Origin: Apophysomyces variabilis | Taxonomy: Eukaryota; Mucoromycota; Mucoromycetes; Mucorales; Mucoraceae | Assembly: GCA_002749535.1 (NCBI GenBank) | Contig: MZZL01000394.1 | Location: forward strand, 186,001 to 250,000 | DNA: 64,000 nt | Direction of reading: 5' to 3' | Shown: one piece after another, positions 12,217 through 24,295 of the stretch | Layout: each line of letters starts with the position of its first letter | Position numbering within the stretch: position 1 is the first letter of the stretch | Position numbers and translations under genes: made by a program | The notes under the pieces: generated by a model | Told to the model about the DNA's origin: nothing | The model's database searches: none | The model's input: only the letters and a program-made list of their open reading frames with translations

Positions 12217-14603
12217 CTTCCTCTTTTTTTTTTACTATTGTAGGCAAGCGGAAAAAGACAGACGTAAATGAAACAAAAATGGTTTTATTTATATGTGGAT
12301 ATGATTTTTTTTCTCTTGTAGCCCAGAGTAAGACCAGGAAAAAAATTAGTGTAACACGGAAAGTAAACTATTGTAAAATATATCATGCCCGAAGCATTAG
12401 ATCGACTTTAAGCGGTATTTTCCGATCGTAAATACTGGATTTCTTCGGTCAATAGAAAAGGTAAAAAGAGGTACAATTATTTGGGGGAGAATTTAGATGA
12501 AGGTTGTGTTGAAGAACACAGGATCAGGCGCATTGATCTTTTTCTGTCTGTTAAGAAAGTAAACCCTTTTGGGCGATCTGACGATTATAAAACGAAGTTG
12601 CGTATGAGCTCCGCTTCCGATGAAATAACTTGTACCCTCCCAACGGCATTCTTCCCTCAAAGATCTCGATCATCTGATAGCATCATGTGGTTATTTGAAC
12701 TAGTACAACGCTTGATGCATTAACATTGACTTGAAGAGCTTAACATGGTACAAGCGTAAGACAAAAAAAACTTCACATAATCTACACTTTTGGTGTTGTT
12801 GGTAAGGTTTTATGTACATACAAAATAAAAAAGGATAAAAAAGGTCTCAGCAGGCTAGACTCAGCCATAGTGTCCGACTTGCGAAATGTTTTGGAGAGGG
12901 TTAGAGAAATCCGCATTGCATAGGGAAGATGAATTTTTTTTCCTTCATCATTCTCCATCTTTTCCTTTTTTTTTTTAGTGCATATAGTGTTTCAAGATTA
13001 GTATATAAATCCCTGGTTTGTGTCTGATAAAGATCTAAGTAAGAAGAGAGACAGAGAAAGAGAGAGAATGTGCGTGTATATGCGAAAGAGAAAGATGGAA
13101 TATGAAGAGTAATAAGGAAGAGAGGAGAGATGAAATTTATCTTTTGATTTTATCACTTTTGGAAAAGAAAAAATTCCCGTGTAGACCGGGCGATCACACA
13201 TGTTGTGCCAAGAAGCTTTTAACCTCAAAAGGCGATATTTGGTTGGTTATAAGTTTCACGGTGGAAAGTAGAGAAACAGGACTGGAGTGTTACACCTTAT
13301 CAGATGTACAGTACAACTTCCCCTTGTCAATTCCACTGTGACACTATGGAAAAAGTTTATCTGATTTTTACCTCGCCGGGGATTACCCATTTTGGTTGTT
13401 CGGTATCCAGGTTTAGGTGACGGGATAAAAAGTCCGGTATAGAAGCTTGAATGCCATTTTTGGACATGGCCATTTTGCTGTTGCATATTGAAATTTACAG
13501 TGTATGCTTTACTAAGAGGAAAAAAACAATCAATTAAAAGAAACTGAGTAGAAAAGCAAGAAAACTGGTATATTCTTTTCCATAGCTATGCAATGTTGAA
13601 CTAAGCATCTTTGGTAGCGGGGCGCCCCGCAATATTCGAGTTATGGCCCACTATTCTAGAAAGAACAACAAAAGCAAGTTTTTGAGCAAATTTACTGTCG
13701 TTAAGTATCTATCCTGCATTAGAACCGGCTGGACATTGTACTAAGATGGAAGTCGACAGAGCTTAGCTACTAATGCCACCTTGCTAGAATGCTGGGATAA
13801 AAAATTGCTCGAGTAGAGAAGACAGCTTTTAGAATGGCACGTCCTAGTACATTCTCTTTGCTTCCTGTACCACAACAGACATTATCAGCCATACATAATC
13901 GCAATCTAAAGGTCTGTGTCCTTCTTTATCGATGATTTCTGGATTTGAAAACATCCTCTAAAGTTTTCACTAAGCACCGGAAAAATGACGCTGATCCTTT
14001 AATATTTGGTTTTGTCTCTTCGGCTCTATCAATCACTGGGTTCTGACTCGCCAAACTATGGAATTTACAATTGAAATCCTAGAAATCACTTTAATACGGA
14101 TTTTTTTCCTTTGTTCTTGGTGTAAGATGAAACATTTGTCCGACAATCTCCATTTCATGCATGATGATGATCTCGGCAGCTATCTATTAGAGGGATCGGG
14201 TTGATGTAAGCTATTTATTAAACTGATGACTTCTTTGTTATACATATCAACACAGCCAATAAAAAGATCATATACAACGGCTTTGCACCGATTTACTGGA
14301 TTTAAACATCCACAAAAACTTCGTTTGTGCAACCTCTGTTTTATTACATGACGTTACACACCACACGCTCCTTGCTGCATTTCTTTACCGTTGTAATAGG
14401 TTCCCTTTCCAGTAACCTGCCTTGGATATACCAAATAAAAAAGAAAGGAACTTCGTAGCATTCTCTTGTTGCAGGTATTAAAACCTTTAAAGTATTCTTT
14501 ATTACAACTACATCATGTTTCTGTGTTTGACATGATCCAAGTTTCTGACATTTCATCATTGAATAGTGTCAACCATATGAGTACAGCAGTTTGTTTTTAT
14601 CTC
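12217..14603. other. Intergenic region upstream of the MFS gene
   Basis: About 2.4 kb. It holds the MFS gene promoter and, at the right, the 3' flank of the giant gene. It has purine-rich GA repeats near 13035-13070, several A-runs, and a perfect 14-bp GC palindrome at 13617-13630 in otherwise AT-rich DNA. One 80-codon frame (12481-12723, +) has no recognisable motif and I do not call it. Confidence 0.4.
13617..13630. promoter_or_regulatory. Perfect 14-bp GC palindrome
   Basis: The sequence gcggggcgccccgc equals its own reverse complement and is wholly G+C within an AT-rich intergenic region. It may be a binding site for a homodimeric factor or a relic of an element end; nothing else supports either reading. 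Confidence 0.25.
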
Positions 14604-17600
14604 TTAAGCTACAGGAGGGTATGCTTCTCTGATCAGTGCTCCGTCTTGCTCACTCATAATGAGTATACTGAATTTCTGAATCTTATTTTCCACTATATCC
14701 TTCAGTTCTTGTTGATTTCCCACCAAGGCGTTGCCTTGTGTGACTCCGACATAGTCGAAAGTTCCATTTAGACCAGTGTAGCCATCCATCCAAAACTCGA
14801 CCCGATGGCCGTGGTCCCGCTTCGTACGGACATAGACCTTTACGTAAGCCCCAGCTACAGGCCTTCGGGTTTCCTGATTCAACACTCGGACCACACCGAA
14901 CGATTCTGCCACATGAACTATCAGTCTATGGGCAAAGTGCAGCTCTCGTCGACGAACGCCTTCGCCAATCACTTCAATCATCGTGTTTGCCTTCTTCAGG
15001 TTTTCAGGAAGAGGAATGCTTTGGGTTTGCACCTGAAGACTATCGATTCCAACCAATTCGAAATCGTCCTCCTCCTCGCGTTTGTTTGCATGATGCTCGT
15101 TCAACGTGTGGTGTTCAACGTAACTTGGCTTTATCAGACTATACTTGTCAGTGTCTCGACTATTTGTCTGCGCAGGATGTGTAGCAGTTCCGATGAAAGG
15201 ATCATTACTAAACATGACTTCCACATTCATCTTGTAATAACGGACTTCGATAGCCGTTACATTTGCGTAGCGAACATGCAACTGGTCATCTTGGATATCA
15301 AACTCTATAAGCGGCACGGACCGAATGGCGCGCATTTGGCGGCGCTTAGAATCGACCGAAGTATCATCCGTGCCTTCATTGGCACTCCCCACTTCATTGA
15401 TGTAATCTTCAAGGCTGCCAAAAATTTTTCGCCAGCGAGGACTACCACAATCGCGGTATTTCTTCGCTATTTCCCGAGCTGAACAAGTGCCAAGCGCCGT
15501 CTGTCCTGCCTCTCCTTCGTCAGCACGAACACGTGTGTGAAGATAAGCTCCGAGATAATCCAGTTGCACTTTCATCGATGTCATCTCTCGATTATCCTGC
15601 TGTATCATCTGCTGCAGGTCATGATAGACCGCCTTAGCTTCTCCAATGCGGTCTTGCAATATCAGGTATATGGCTAGAACAGCACGGTCAGCAGGACTTG
15701 CACGGGATTTCTGGGACAAATAGTCCAGGAACTTGTCGTACTGATTGTAAAATTGCTTATTCAATATTTCGTAAGCAGATCCGATGCGATGAGCTACTCA
15801 ATAGATCAATATAAATACGTATATGGTAAGGTGTATTTACCCCGCGCGTTGATAATCGGGTAATAATCAAGTACCTCGAGCGTCTTATGCTCGGCAGGCA
15901 GGATGGATACAAGTGGCGATTCAAATGCACGACCAACGTTACCCAACAAGCGATGGAAATTATCTTTCTGTTCGAGTAACTGCTTGATAACATCTCTAAA
16001 TCCATGATACACGCCGTACTGCCATAATTCTTGAGAATAGAAATGACGTTGCTGACCCAGTAGATCAAATATCTTTCGAGCGAAATCAGCATTTGTCATT
16101 CTCCAAGTGATTAAGTTCATATCGAGGCGACTAAGGTTCGTTTGCTGCGCAAGATATTCGATCACCTCATCATTCGTTGCGCTGCTAGCAACTGTAGTCC
16201 AGCTTCTTCTAGTCAAAGAGCTTTGACTATATCCCGTGGAAGGTTCCTTAACCAGGATATCCAGTGGCTCGGAGTGGTTTATAGGCTGTGGTCTGTTCAA
16301 CGGTTGCGAATCTTCGACGGACAATGAACGGGTTGAACTTGTGTCCCTCTTTGTCAGCGTCACGGCTGGATGGACATATGAGCCGCAGCTAGGAAAATAA
16401 AAACTACCAACTATTTCTCGCCAAGTCGAATATGGTTCGATGTTGATTGTCTTTGAAAAACAATAGGCAGTCGGACCGATAGGAATAGAGCCTGTAGGTA
16501 GCTGCATTGTAACTTCGCAAACGCACGACTCAGGCGACACGTCTAAAACAAAAAAATGCATTTCGCATCAGTGTTTAAAGTGTTCATCTCCATTGGATGC
16601 TTACTGCTAATAGCAAGATTCCAACCATACTCTGTGAAGGGTTGGAATTCGCTTGGTTCCACCGTTTCCCGTTCCTCTGGCGTTGAGGCTGTCTTGTTCT
16701 GAACAAAGTAACTTTGTCCTATAAGCAAGGCAGGGTTCTTCGGGAAAGCACAGTCAAGTTCCTTTAAGACGGCTAGGTTAGAAAATGTGCATATAGCCTT
16801 GATCATCAGTAGAACTGACCCGTAAGGTGCGATACAGAATGATACATGGCGTATAAGCAGTAATCGTCATCACTCCGCTCTGCACGTTAAACTCTTGCGT
16901 CCAGGAAGCGTCTGCCTTGAATGGCAGATCCAGCAATGCAAGCGCGAACATGACTTCAGTGAAACTTTTAGTTGCATAAATGAAATCCTAAAGTAAAAGA
17001 TAGTTTTTTTTGGTTATGCAAGGAGATAAATGGCCTTCAGGTTTAGTGTTTTTTTGACTCACTTTAGAGAGGAAGTTATTGCCCTTTTCAGCTCGCAGAT
17101 AGTCAATCCAGAATTGGTTTGCAGTTACAAGACCAGATGTATCTGTATCATTGTGATAGTAGCCCTTCTCTCCCCATTCATTTGTCGGTTTCACAAACTC
17201 ATATGCAACCTTCTCGTACATCTTCCTTGCACGCTCTCTGAGTAATCTGTCATTCTCTTCTTCATTAGCCTTGTCGTCATCTACTGAGCCCATATCCGTC
17301 TCCTCTTCATAATCTACATCGTCATAAGTGGATTTAGTTAAGTCTCTGAAACACAAATTTTCGTTTCTTTTTTTACCGTCTTCTTCAATATCCATCCTCT
17401 CCACTTGAGTGCCTGGAGCCAACACAAAGTCCGCTGCCATTGGTCGAATTGATCGGGCTAACCCAAAATGATTCGTTGTTTGTTGAGAGAATGCAGCAGG
17501 TGGCGGCATTCCGAAAGTATCGTAAACTGCTTTGTTTACGGTGATAGTTGATCTACTTCCTGTAAGTGCAGTATCAAAGCTAGTGTCCGCTTGTAGCCCA

Positions 17601-20600
17601 GGGATTCCTTTGTACTCGTTTTGGAAGTAAGCATGGATAGCAGGCACTTGTCCAGGCATTCTACGGCCTAATAATGCTTTCTCCGCTGCGTTGAGGGAAT
17701 AAAATAGGGACAGGCTATCGGCATAGGCTGATACATCTTCATCTAACAGGTAAAGGTCCATGAACCGTTTGTGGATTTTGCACTACAACGCAAGTTCGTT
17801 CTCAGTTCAAACCCATTGTTGTTTTCTTTCTTTTACCTGAATGAAAGGCTTGACATGGTTATCAAAAAACGTGGGATCTTTGTGCTTGAGCCACAGGTTT
17901 AGTTCATGACAATTTGTCTGTTCATACAGTTCAAGCTTTTGTTCAGGAGACAACGTACGCCATAATGGGAGAAAACTGTATTTTTTCAATACAGCAACAA
18001 TTTCATCGCTTGCCAGGACACTGAATAGCTCAAATAGCTTCTCCTGGCTGTCAACGACTTCCCAATCCTTCTGCCCGTTTTTTACACTTATATCCACCGA
18101 TGCAGGTCCCGAACACGATTTGTTTGAGGGATCTACTACCAAACTCTCCTTTGCTTGGGTATAAAGTTTGCTAGTATCTAAACCCTCAGCACTGTAACAA
18201 ACGCTACTTTTCTTTAAATGCAGCGTCGCATCCCGGATAACGACTTCTTTTGCTGCAACTTGTTCACCAGAAAATACAGCTATCTGTAAAATGTTGCCAT
18301 CGCCAAGCTCTTTACGGTTGATTACGATACAACCATCTTCATCGGGTGTCTTCACTAACACTGGGCATTGATGATCCATAAAGGCTATGTACAAAAGTTA
18401 GGAAAACCATAACGCGAAAATCTCTGCTTACCGAAATCGGGCTCTCCCATAGGAAGATTCTCATGTGTTACTAAGCAGTATTCACGATCTCCACCACGGC
18501 GGTAATATTTACGTTGTTGATGCTGCTGTTGTTGCCGTTGTTGAACACTTCCAAATGCATGGCCCTTGGCAAGGTGCCTGGAATCTGCAGTGGTCACCGC
18601 GAGTTTCTTTTTCACAAGAAAGAACAATCAGAGTCTAATCCATGTTTGCTATTGATTACCTGAGGAAACATAAGAGCAGATGGCTTGCAAAGTGTGTTAC
18701 CAACCCACTTTTCTGCCTTTTCTCGGTTGATAATGTACTGGTACTCTTCGCTTAGGATTCGGTCGCTTAAGAAGGCCGACGGTGTATAGGTAATAGCCTG
18801 ATGCTCTTCTGGGCGTTCTATAGAACGATTGCTTGCTATCTTTGAGTAAAGGCTGCTATTTGATGAGGAAACAAACGCAGTAGTTGTTATCAAAGCAAAG
18901 CTTTTGCTGCTTGACCAATTGGCAAGACGGATATGAACCAGGTCCTCGCTTATATCCACATTACGTATGTTCAATGGGCGAGAGCTTGGAAAGCCAGTCT
19001 TCTTTCCGTATTTTTCCTGTCCTAATATCCAACTAGACCAGAGTTTGTCCTTCACGTCCGAGTCTGTGGACTCAATACCGCGCATTTCTTGAATTACGTT
19101 ACACTCAATAGTACGAACACCTTCCATATGGGAGGAGTGAACAATAGCATATCTTCCTTCTGGTAATCCTGAAACCTCGATATATCCAGCATGTCTTGTA
19201 ATGTGATCCGAAACATCGTACAATGGCATGCTGCTAAATGGTTAGATCAAAGTTTCAGAAAGTTTCAACATGTCTGCTTACCCTCGCAAGCCAATCTTAA
19301 ACATGGAATATACGGCACCATCCTTTTCAGACAGCGGAACCCTAAACGGATCATTTGCAACTGTGCAAATAGCTGGCGGTGCCAGGACGAAATCTTCGGT
19401 GAGGATCCATTGTCTATACGCTAAACCTAATGTTTGGACCCAGACAACATTTTGCAGTTCTCCCAGATGAATTACACCGTTATCGTCCGTTTGCAACTTC
19501 ACTTCAATAGGGTCTATCACCATTGAGTGCTTAAATTCAAGCTGGACAACATGGTTGTTCCGAGGCTCTCCTATGGATAGCAAGGATACATAGTTTGGTT
19601 TTAGTACATCATAACTTCTAAATAAAAACGACTTACCATTCTTTCCCAGGACACATAATATGTAGCCATCCTCTGTAGCTCTGAGGTATGGATTTACAAT
19701 GTTGCTGGTATCTGGCTCAAAGTTGATTTCTTGGCTCACTTCGACATCTGTTCGAGAACCTCGGCCAGACATGGTCGTGATTTTCGCGCATAAGGTGAAT
19801 TTCAGTTGACTCACTAAAAGAGCTCTGTTAGACTTTCTATACTAGTAATAATAGGCCTATACTCACATAGACTAGGGACGGAAAAGTTTAGTTCGATAGT
19901 CTGTGATTGAGCTAAAGATAAATCAGATGCTGTAAATGCCGACTTGATGCCAGAGGCATTCTTTGTTTCTACAGTTAAGCTAACTTCTTCAAGAAGGCTG
20001 AGAGAGAGGGGATGCTTATGGATGCTCAATCGTGGAGTAACTATTACCTACAGAAGTGAACAAAATAAGTCATAGGTTCACTCAGAAAAATATTGTTTTA
20101 GGCTTACTTTAGCTTGCTTGTTCGGTATAAGGGTCTCTGGATTGACATAGAACTCTGCGCTCAAATCATAAGCTTCCTTTTTGTGATAGAATTCCACGGG
20201 GCGGCAAAAACCATCGTTGGTCATCAGCAACAATGTGCCCGAATCGTCCTCCTTTTCACGATAAGGGATCATGATATTTCCAGACTCATCAGGCTGAAGC
20301 ACACAGAATCAAAGGCGACATTATCAGTAAAGAAAACCATACACTTTCCGGAAACTAATTTACTTTTACCTCATAGTACGAATTGGCGTACCACAGCTTG
20401 CAGTTCTTTCCCATACATCTTTTATGTTCATCGAAAATGCGTATCATGCTTCCGGCAGCAGTATCTTGCACGATGTGAGAAACGAAACCCTACATCAATA
20501 GAAACAAAAAGGCAGTGTTGAGAAACTATATTCTATTGTACACTGGTGACATTGTCAATACCTTTTGCACAATTGTGCGACACTGTTTATTGCCTCCAAT

Positions 20601-22446
20601 AAAATCGATCACCCAAGATCCACGACCTTTGAAAATGTCAGCAGCAAATCCGTCATTGCCACCAAAAGTAAAGGTTTCTTGGAAAGTACGGAGTGCAGGC
20701 ACATTGCTATAATCCACATGCTTTTCCCAACTAGGGCAAAGGCCATCCAAATCCAATTTATCATTGTCCAAGGTGTTGTTGCCACTGGCATTCAAGCGCC
20801 AGTAATTGATCATGTCAATCTGGAACACGCGGATACTGAGATGTGGTATATTCTTCACGACGAGGTCAAGTTGGATAGGATCCTCAGGCAACCTTGTCTT
20901 GTAGGTTTCTGCCGTGGATGAAGCGAAATACAGTTCGGATCGTGCCACAAGTTCCTCAAACTTTGCGTTGCCAATGATATTGGACCAAGTAGTCATGTCC
21001 TTGACTTTGAGATCCTCCTTTTGGTACGTCAACATGACCTTAGCATGAAGCGGCTTTAGAACGTTTTCATAATCCATATAATTTCCTAGGCTTTCCAGTG
21101 ACGATAAGCCGCCGGTGCGGACAAGACCCGTAATATATGGAATGAGGACTTTATCCTCATCTTGCAAGATGGCTTCACATTGGCCAAGGAAGGGAATCTA
21201 GCCGATTTGCCCCACTCAGTATGAGAAAAGTTTCCTGTCATAGCTGCTCTTTTATTGTCAATATTACCTCACACGTTTGAGCATCAAATGGAAGCCTGTC
21301 TGCCACTGAGTTTTTTGAGCGAGAATAGCTGAGATATCTAGAGCAGACGCATGTCATCAGTCACATCCAATACAGACCATATACTTACTGTACTAAAAGG
21401 CTTTCTGTGTAATTTTCTCGGGTGATACCAATGCGCAGCTTGCAAAGTGTGATGGCAGCCTTGAGTGAAAAATAAACATCGGGTAATCCGGATGCGAACT
21501 GCCATAACCCATCCAGATAGCCTTTTAGAATGTCAGCATCGTCGTCCCATGGCATATCAAAAGACTTGTGAAACTGTTGTCCCACATAAGAGGACGGCAC
21601 AAGCTTTTCCATATACGTCAACACGAAATTTTGAGCGTAGACGATTTCGGGAACCAGAGACTGTAACTCATTCATTTGACTGATAGTTAGATTGTGCATT
21701 GGCATGCTGGTGATAGATTGCCGGATATCGATCTCTTTCCACAGACGTGCAAGGATTTTGGGAACTGAAGGGGCCAGTTCTCCAAGCCCTTTGGATGTTT
21801 GCGGATAAAGCAAGAGTTTTCTTAACAGTGCTAGTTCCTGTGCAGGCAATAACTGTTCTTCGTTGAGTATCTTAGCCAAGACTGGCAAAGCTGTGAGCTC
21901 GATTCCCATCACAGCATTTTCTTCCTGATTCGATTCGTGTCGCATACACTTCAAGATGACTTGATGAGGATCCAAAAGACAAGGGTCTAAGGTGTTCGGA
22001 TAGGTCTTTCCCTTGGTGCCATCGGTAGATGCTATGATTGTGTTTGCGCTTGCCTCTTGTAAATCAAGGTTTAAGTCTAATCCATCTTTGATGAAGGCGA
22101 GTGACCGTGATTTGTTTATAGGAAACATAAGGAGATGGTAACGTGTACGTAACATATTATATCGTTTATCGCTTTCCATTCCAGTGCGCCAAGCAAACTT
22201 TGTGTGATAGTTTGCCAGTAAATCTGTCATATCGTCCATCAAAGCTTGCTCTGCTTCAGTAGGTTCGCGGGTTTCGCTGCCATTTTTGTCGATTTCGAGG
22301 GACAACTTTTGAAGTAGGAGTAGACCTCGATAGTAATACCAATCTTCCGTCCCGACAACGGTATGGCGTGAGACTACTTCTTCACGTTCAGCGAGTGAGT
22401 AGTCAGCTAGGGCAAAGGATTCTTTCAAATGTGATATGGAAGCCAT
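14604..22446 (-). CDS. Very large uncharacterised protein with macroglobulin-like C-terminal region
   Basis: I do not know the function. About 16 exons joined by short introns give roughly 2,300 residues. The ATG at 22446 (MASISHLKESF) is the first in-frame ATG; the stop is at 14604. The N-terminal third is helical and hydrophilic. The middle has many beta-rich segments resembling MG/Ig-like modules (for example GYIEVSGLPEGRYAIVHSS near 19150 and the MPVATT-independent frame IPHLSIRVFQIDMINYWRL near 20840). Near 15770-15900 there is SILPAEHKTLEVLDYYP, then an alpha-helical stretch beginning KQFYNQYDKFLDYLSQ. The C-terminus reads AGAYVKVYVRTK ... FWMDGYTGLNGTFDYVGV ... LIMSEQDGALIREAYPPVA, the pattern of an MG2-like domain seen in some large bacterial and protist proteins (recalled, not searched). 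No thioester GCxEQ motif and no clear signal peptide were seen. Confidence 0.7.
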
Positions 22447-23609
22447 ATGTTTGTAAGTGGGAAAGAAAGACACGGACAGAGATTGCAAGAACAGCTTGTC
22501 AAATCAAACATTGTACTGCGCTTTTTTTTTCCCACTCGGGCCATGGTCAACAAAAAGAAATGAGACAAAAATAGCTTCTATTGGATAAAACCCCGAAGTT
22601 TTTGCTTGTGTGACACATCAGCATCCTCTATAACATATCAGAGCAACAAACAATCCAATCATACTATAGCCTATTGGATCTTTCGCCTCACCGTTTGACG
22701 CATTGTTTATTTTTTACTGTTGATGGCACTATCTGCAATAGTTAAAGAGAAAAAGCACAGTTTGGACTCGGGTAGCGCTTGTGCAACAATGCTTAGACAC
22801 GTTAGCATGAATACAGTACTTGTATTTTTCTTTATTCTGTGAAGAGTGCTGATAATTGTTCAACTGAATAACCCAAATTTCTGCATCCTATTCACTTGGA
22901 TACCCCTATTGTTGCTTTTACCCCTTACCTAGTTTCGCTGGCGTAAAGAATAGTTTAACTTATCCGTGCAGTAACAAAGAGGCCTGTTCTCGTAATATGA
23001 TCCAGCAAGCCATTGTCCGTGATTTTTCTAATTCTCTTCCGACCTGCTTTTCTTTTTTTTTGCTCTTCTTTTTTTTTCATACTGCGTCCCTTTCCATAAC
23101 TGCTATTCTACCGATACAAGCACAATCCAGAAATCATCCCATAATCCGTACCTACAATGATATACTGTTCCGTCAACAAATAAATGGAGTTTCCATAACG
23201 TGTCGATTTGGTTACTTCTCATTCCCTTATAGCCCGACGCGCATTTTCTTCATGCATAAGACTTCCTTTCCTAAACTCAACCAATCGGGAAATAAAATTA
23301 TTTTCTGACCTAGGCTGCTATCTTTTTCCTTGTGCGTCATGGGTTCCTAAAGAAGAAGTGTTGATGTTGTTGGAATTCCAAGTGTCGGTGCCTCCATCCT
23401 TACATTCAATTAAACCAACGATATAATTATTTGCAATCATCCTAATTACCAAAGCCTTCTTCTCCCAAGTCTTAGTTGAATTTCGCCAACTCCTTTTCAC
23501 TCTCTAGTCTTCCAACATCCTTGATATCCTTTTCACCGACCCTTGTCACAGAGATATTCATATTATGCGTTCCTTTTATTGGAATTAGAGTGCTGGAGAA
23601 CACCAGAAT
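22447..23609. other. Intergenic between giant gene and SH3-RA gene
   Basis: About 1.1 kb. It includes the promoter of the giant gene and the 3' end of the SH3-RA gene; the exact 3' end of the latter is uncertain, and one or more terminal exons may lie between 23460 and 23609. Two T-rich runs lie near 23040-23080. No independent gene is supported. Confidence 0.4.
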
Positions 23610-24264
23610 TCATGAGAACACACCTTTGAAACCATCATATCTCTTGCGCGAAAGCAATGCGTTGTAACTCCTGTCAATTGCGAACATGCTTTCAGCAACT
23701 TGTTTGCTTTTGCTGAGCTGGGAACTAACCTTTTCCAAATCGTTCATGCGCAAAAGCATCGCATTATCGTTCGGCGCTGCAGTGATGGATTGTTTCAAAC
23801 TTTGCGGCTTTTTAGGGCGCATTAACGAAGTGCTGCTGTTTAAATAGTGTGAATCATTCATAACCGAAGTTTCTGATGAATCCTGCTTGAATTGTTCGTT
23901 CTCCATCGATTGGAGCACAGCATCTAGCCGTTTCAAAACGCTTTCTGCGCTTGTATCAACATTTGCGCGAGACGCATTACGTGCAGCCACTTGTTTAGGT
24001 AGGCTTAAATAGGCTACTCTTTCAGGAGGGACTCTACGGACTGAAGGGGTCCATGCTGGCGTGTTGGATGTTAATACAGATTGCGATTGCTGTGCGGTTT
24101 TGTAGCAAGGTTGATTTATGCTATCTTTGGAGCTTACTTTGCGCAAAAGGAAGATTTTTTCAATTGTGCCTTTCGGAATAAGACTCTCGTCGTTTAAAAC
24201 TTCCTTGAGCTTGCTAGACATTCGCACTTGTTTTTCTGCAGGAAGCAAGAATTGAGATGATATT

Positions 24265-24295
<31 letters not shown>

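Noticed and set aside
12481..12723. 80-codon frame upstream of the MFS gene
   Set aside because: No family motif, no splice partner, and composition like the surrounding intergenic DNA.
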